From positions 4,116 to 67,277 of the forward strand of contig DEKJ01000019.1 in the NCBI GenBank assembly GCA_002353825.1: 63,162 bases of DNA, read 5' to 3'. The number at the start of each line of letters is the position of its first letter. The first letter of the stretch is position 1. The notes beneath the pieces are model-generated. The model saw only the letters and a list, made by a program, of their open reading frames with translations, had not been told where the DNA came from and searched no databases. The stretch comes from Prevotella sp. UBA2725. GTDB taxonomy: Bacteria; Bacteroidota; Bacteroidia; Bacteroidales; Bacteroidaceae. The position numbers and the translations under genes are program-made. This document shows positions 63,106-63,162 of the stretch, piece by piece.

Positions 63106-63162
63106 TAGTGTAAATAAATCATTGATACATAAACGATTAAACATTCCTTATATGTTTGCAAA

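Overview
The window looks like chromosomal DNA from a Bacteroidales bacterium, most likely Prevotellaceae. The signs are an LpxC-FabZ fusion, the type 9 secretion translocon SprA together with a protein carrying a T9SS-type C-terminal tail, a long SecA, a Bacteroidetes-form AIR synthase and PyrF, and repeated upstream matches to the Bacteroidetes -7 promoter element TAnnTTTG. Most genes are ordinary housekeeping genes. No rRNA, tRNA, CRISPR array, prophage or complete insertion sequence was recognised.

Layout. 1-3984 (minus): lipid A operon lpxD, lpxC-fabZ, lpxA, then miaA running off the left edge. 4111-14541 (minus): a long run secA, phoH, purC, menG, aroE, purM, prfA, a 46-residue protein and pyrF, closed by a strong hairpin. 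14635-17276 (minus): an alkaline-phosphatase-fold protein and a DUF4105 membrane protein. From 17346 the direction changes to plus: outer-membrane protein, lptC, a CNNM/CorC-type protein, a PpiD/SurA-type foldase, then metY and cysK. 25983-30080 holds a phosphoesterase, a small secreted FMN-binding protein, an EEP-family hydrolase and a C1 peptidase. 30306-36285 (plus): dxs, trkA, trkH, manA. 36318-39252 (minus): recA, a saccharopine-dehydrogenase-family enzyme and an unrecognised protein. Then nhaD (plus), dacB with a PH-like membrane protein, pflB-pflA, and ruvA-sprA (minus). 54476-55375 is ddh (plus). The right end (minus) has comEC, an Rpn/PD-(D/E)XK nuclease, a 73-residue Cys-containing peptide and a 1394-residue Thr/Ser-rich surface protein with a T9SS-type tail.

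How the genes work together. The left half serves envelope building (lipid A synthesis, LptC, SecA, foldase) plus nucleotide, shikimate and menaquinone synthesis. metY and cysK handle sulfur assimilation into amino acids. pflB and pflA form the anaerobic pyruvate branch. trkA-trkH and nhaD handle K+ and Na+. SprA is the export pore that the right-hand surface protein would need.

The most unusual layer is not protein coding. The part right of about 20.7 kb is studded with palindromic repeats of several families, nearly all abutting stop or start codons. Type A is a GCGGCC-loop-GGCCGC hairpin, single or as inverted pairs. Type B/C/D is a GGCCTC...CCCTCCCCC-loop-GGGGGAGGG palindrome. Two 121-141 nt palindromes ending in CACACGGAT flank ddh. 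A block of four inverted pairs of 9-bp GTTGTC units lies near 58.5 kb, and a 22-bp tandem array lies near 27.6 kb. One palindrome with perfect 33-bp arms sits inside the comEC reading frame and is translated. Other points to examine are two dyads upstream of the metY promoter, a possible small invertible promoter at the right edge, and the surface protein's missing signal peptide. All functional calls come from reading the sequence; no database search was run.
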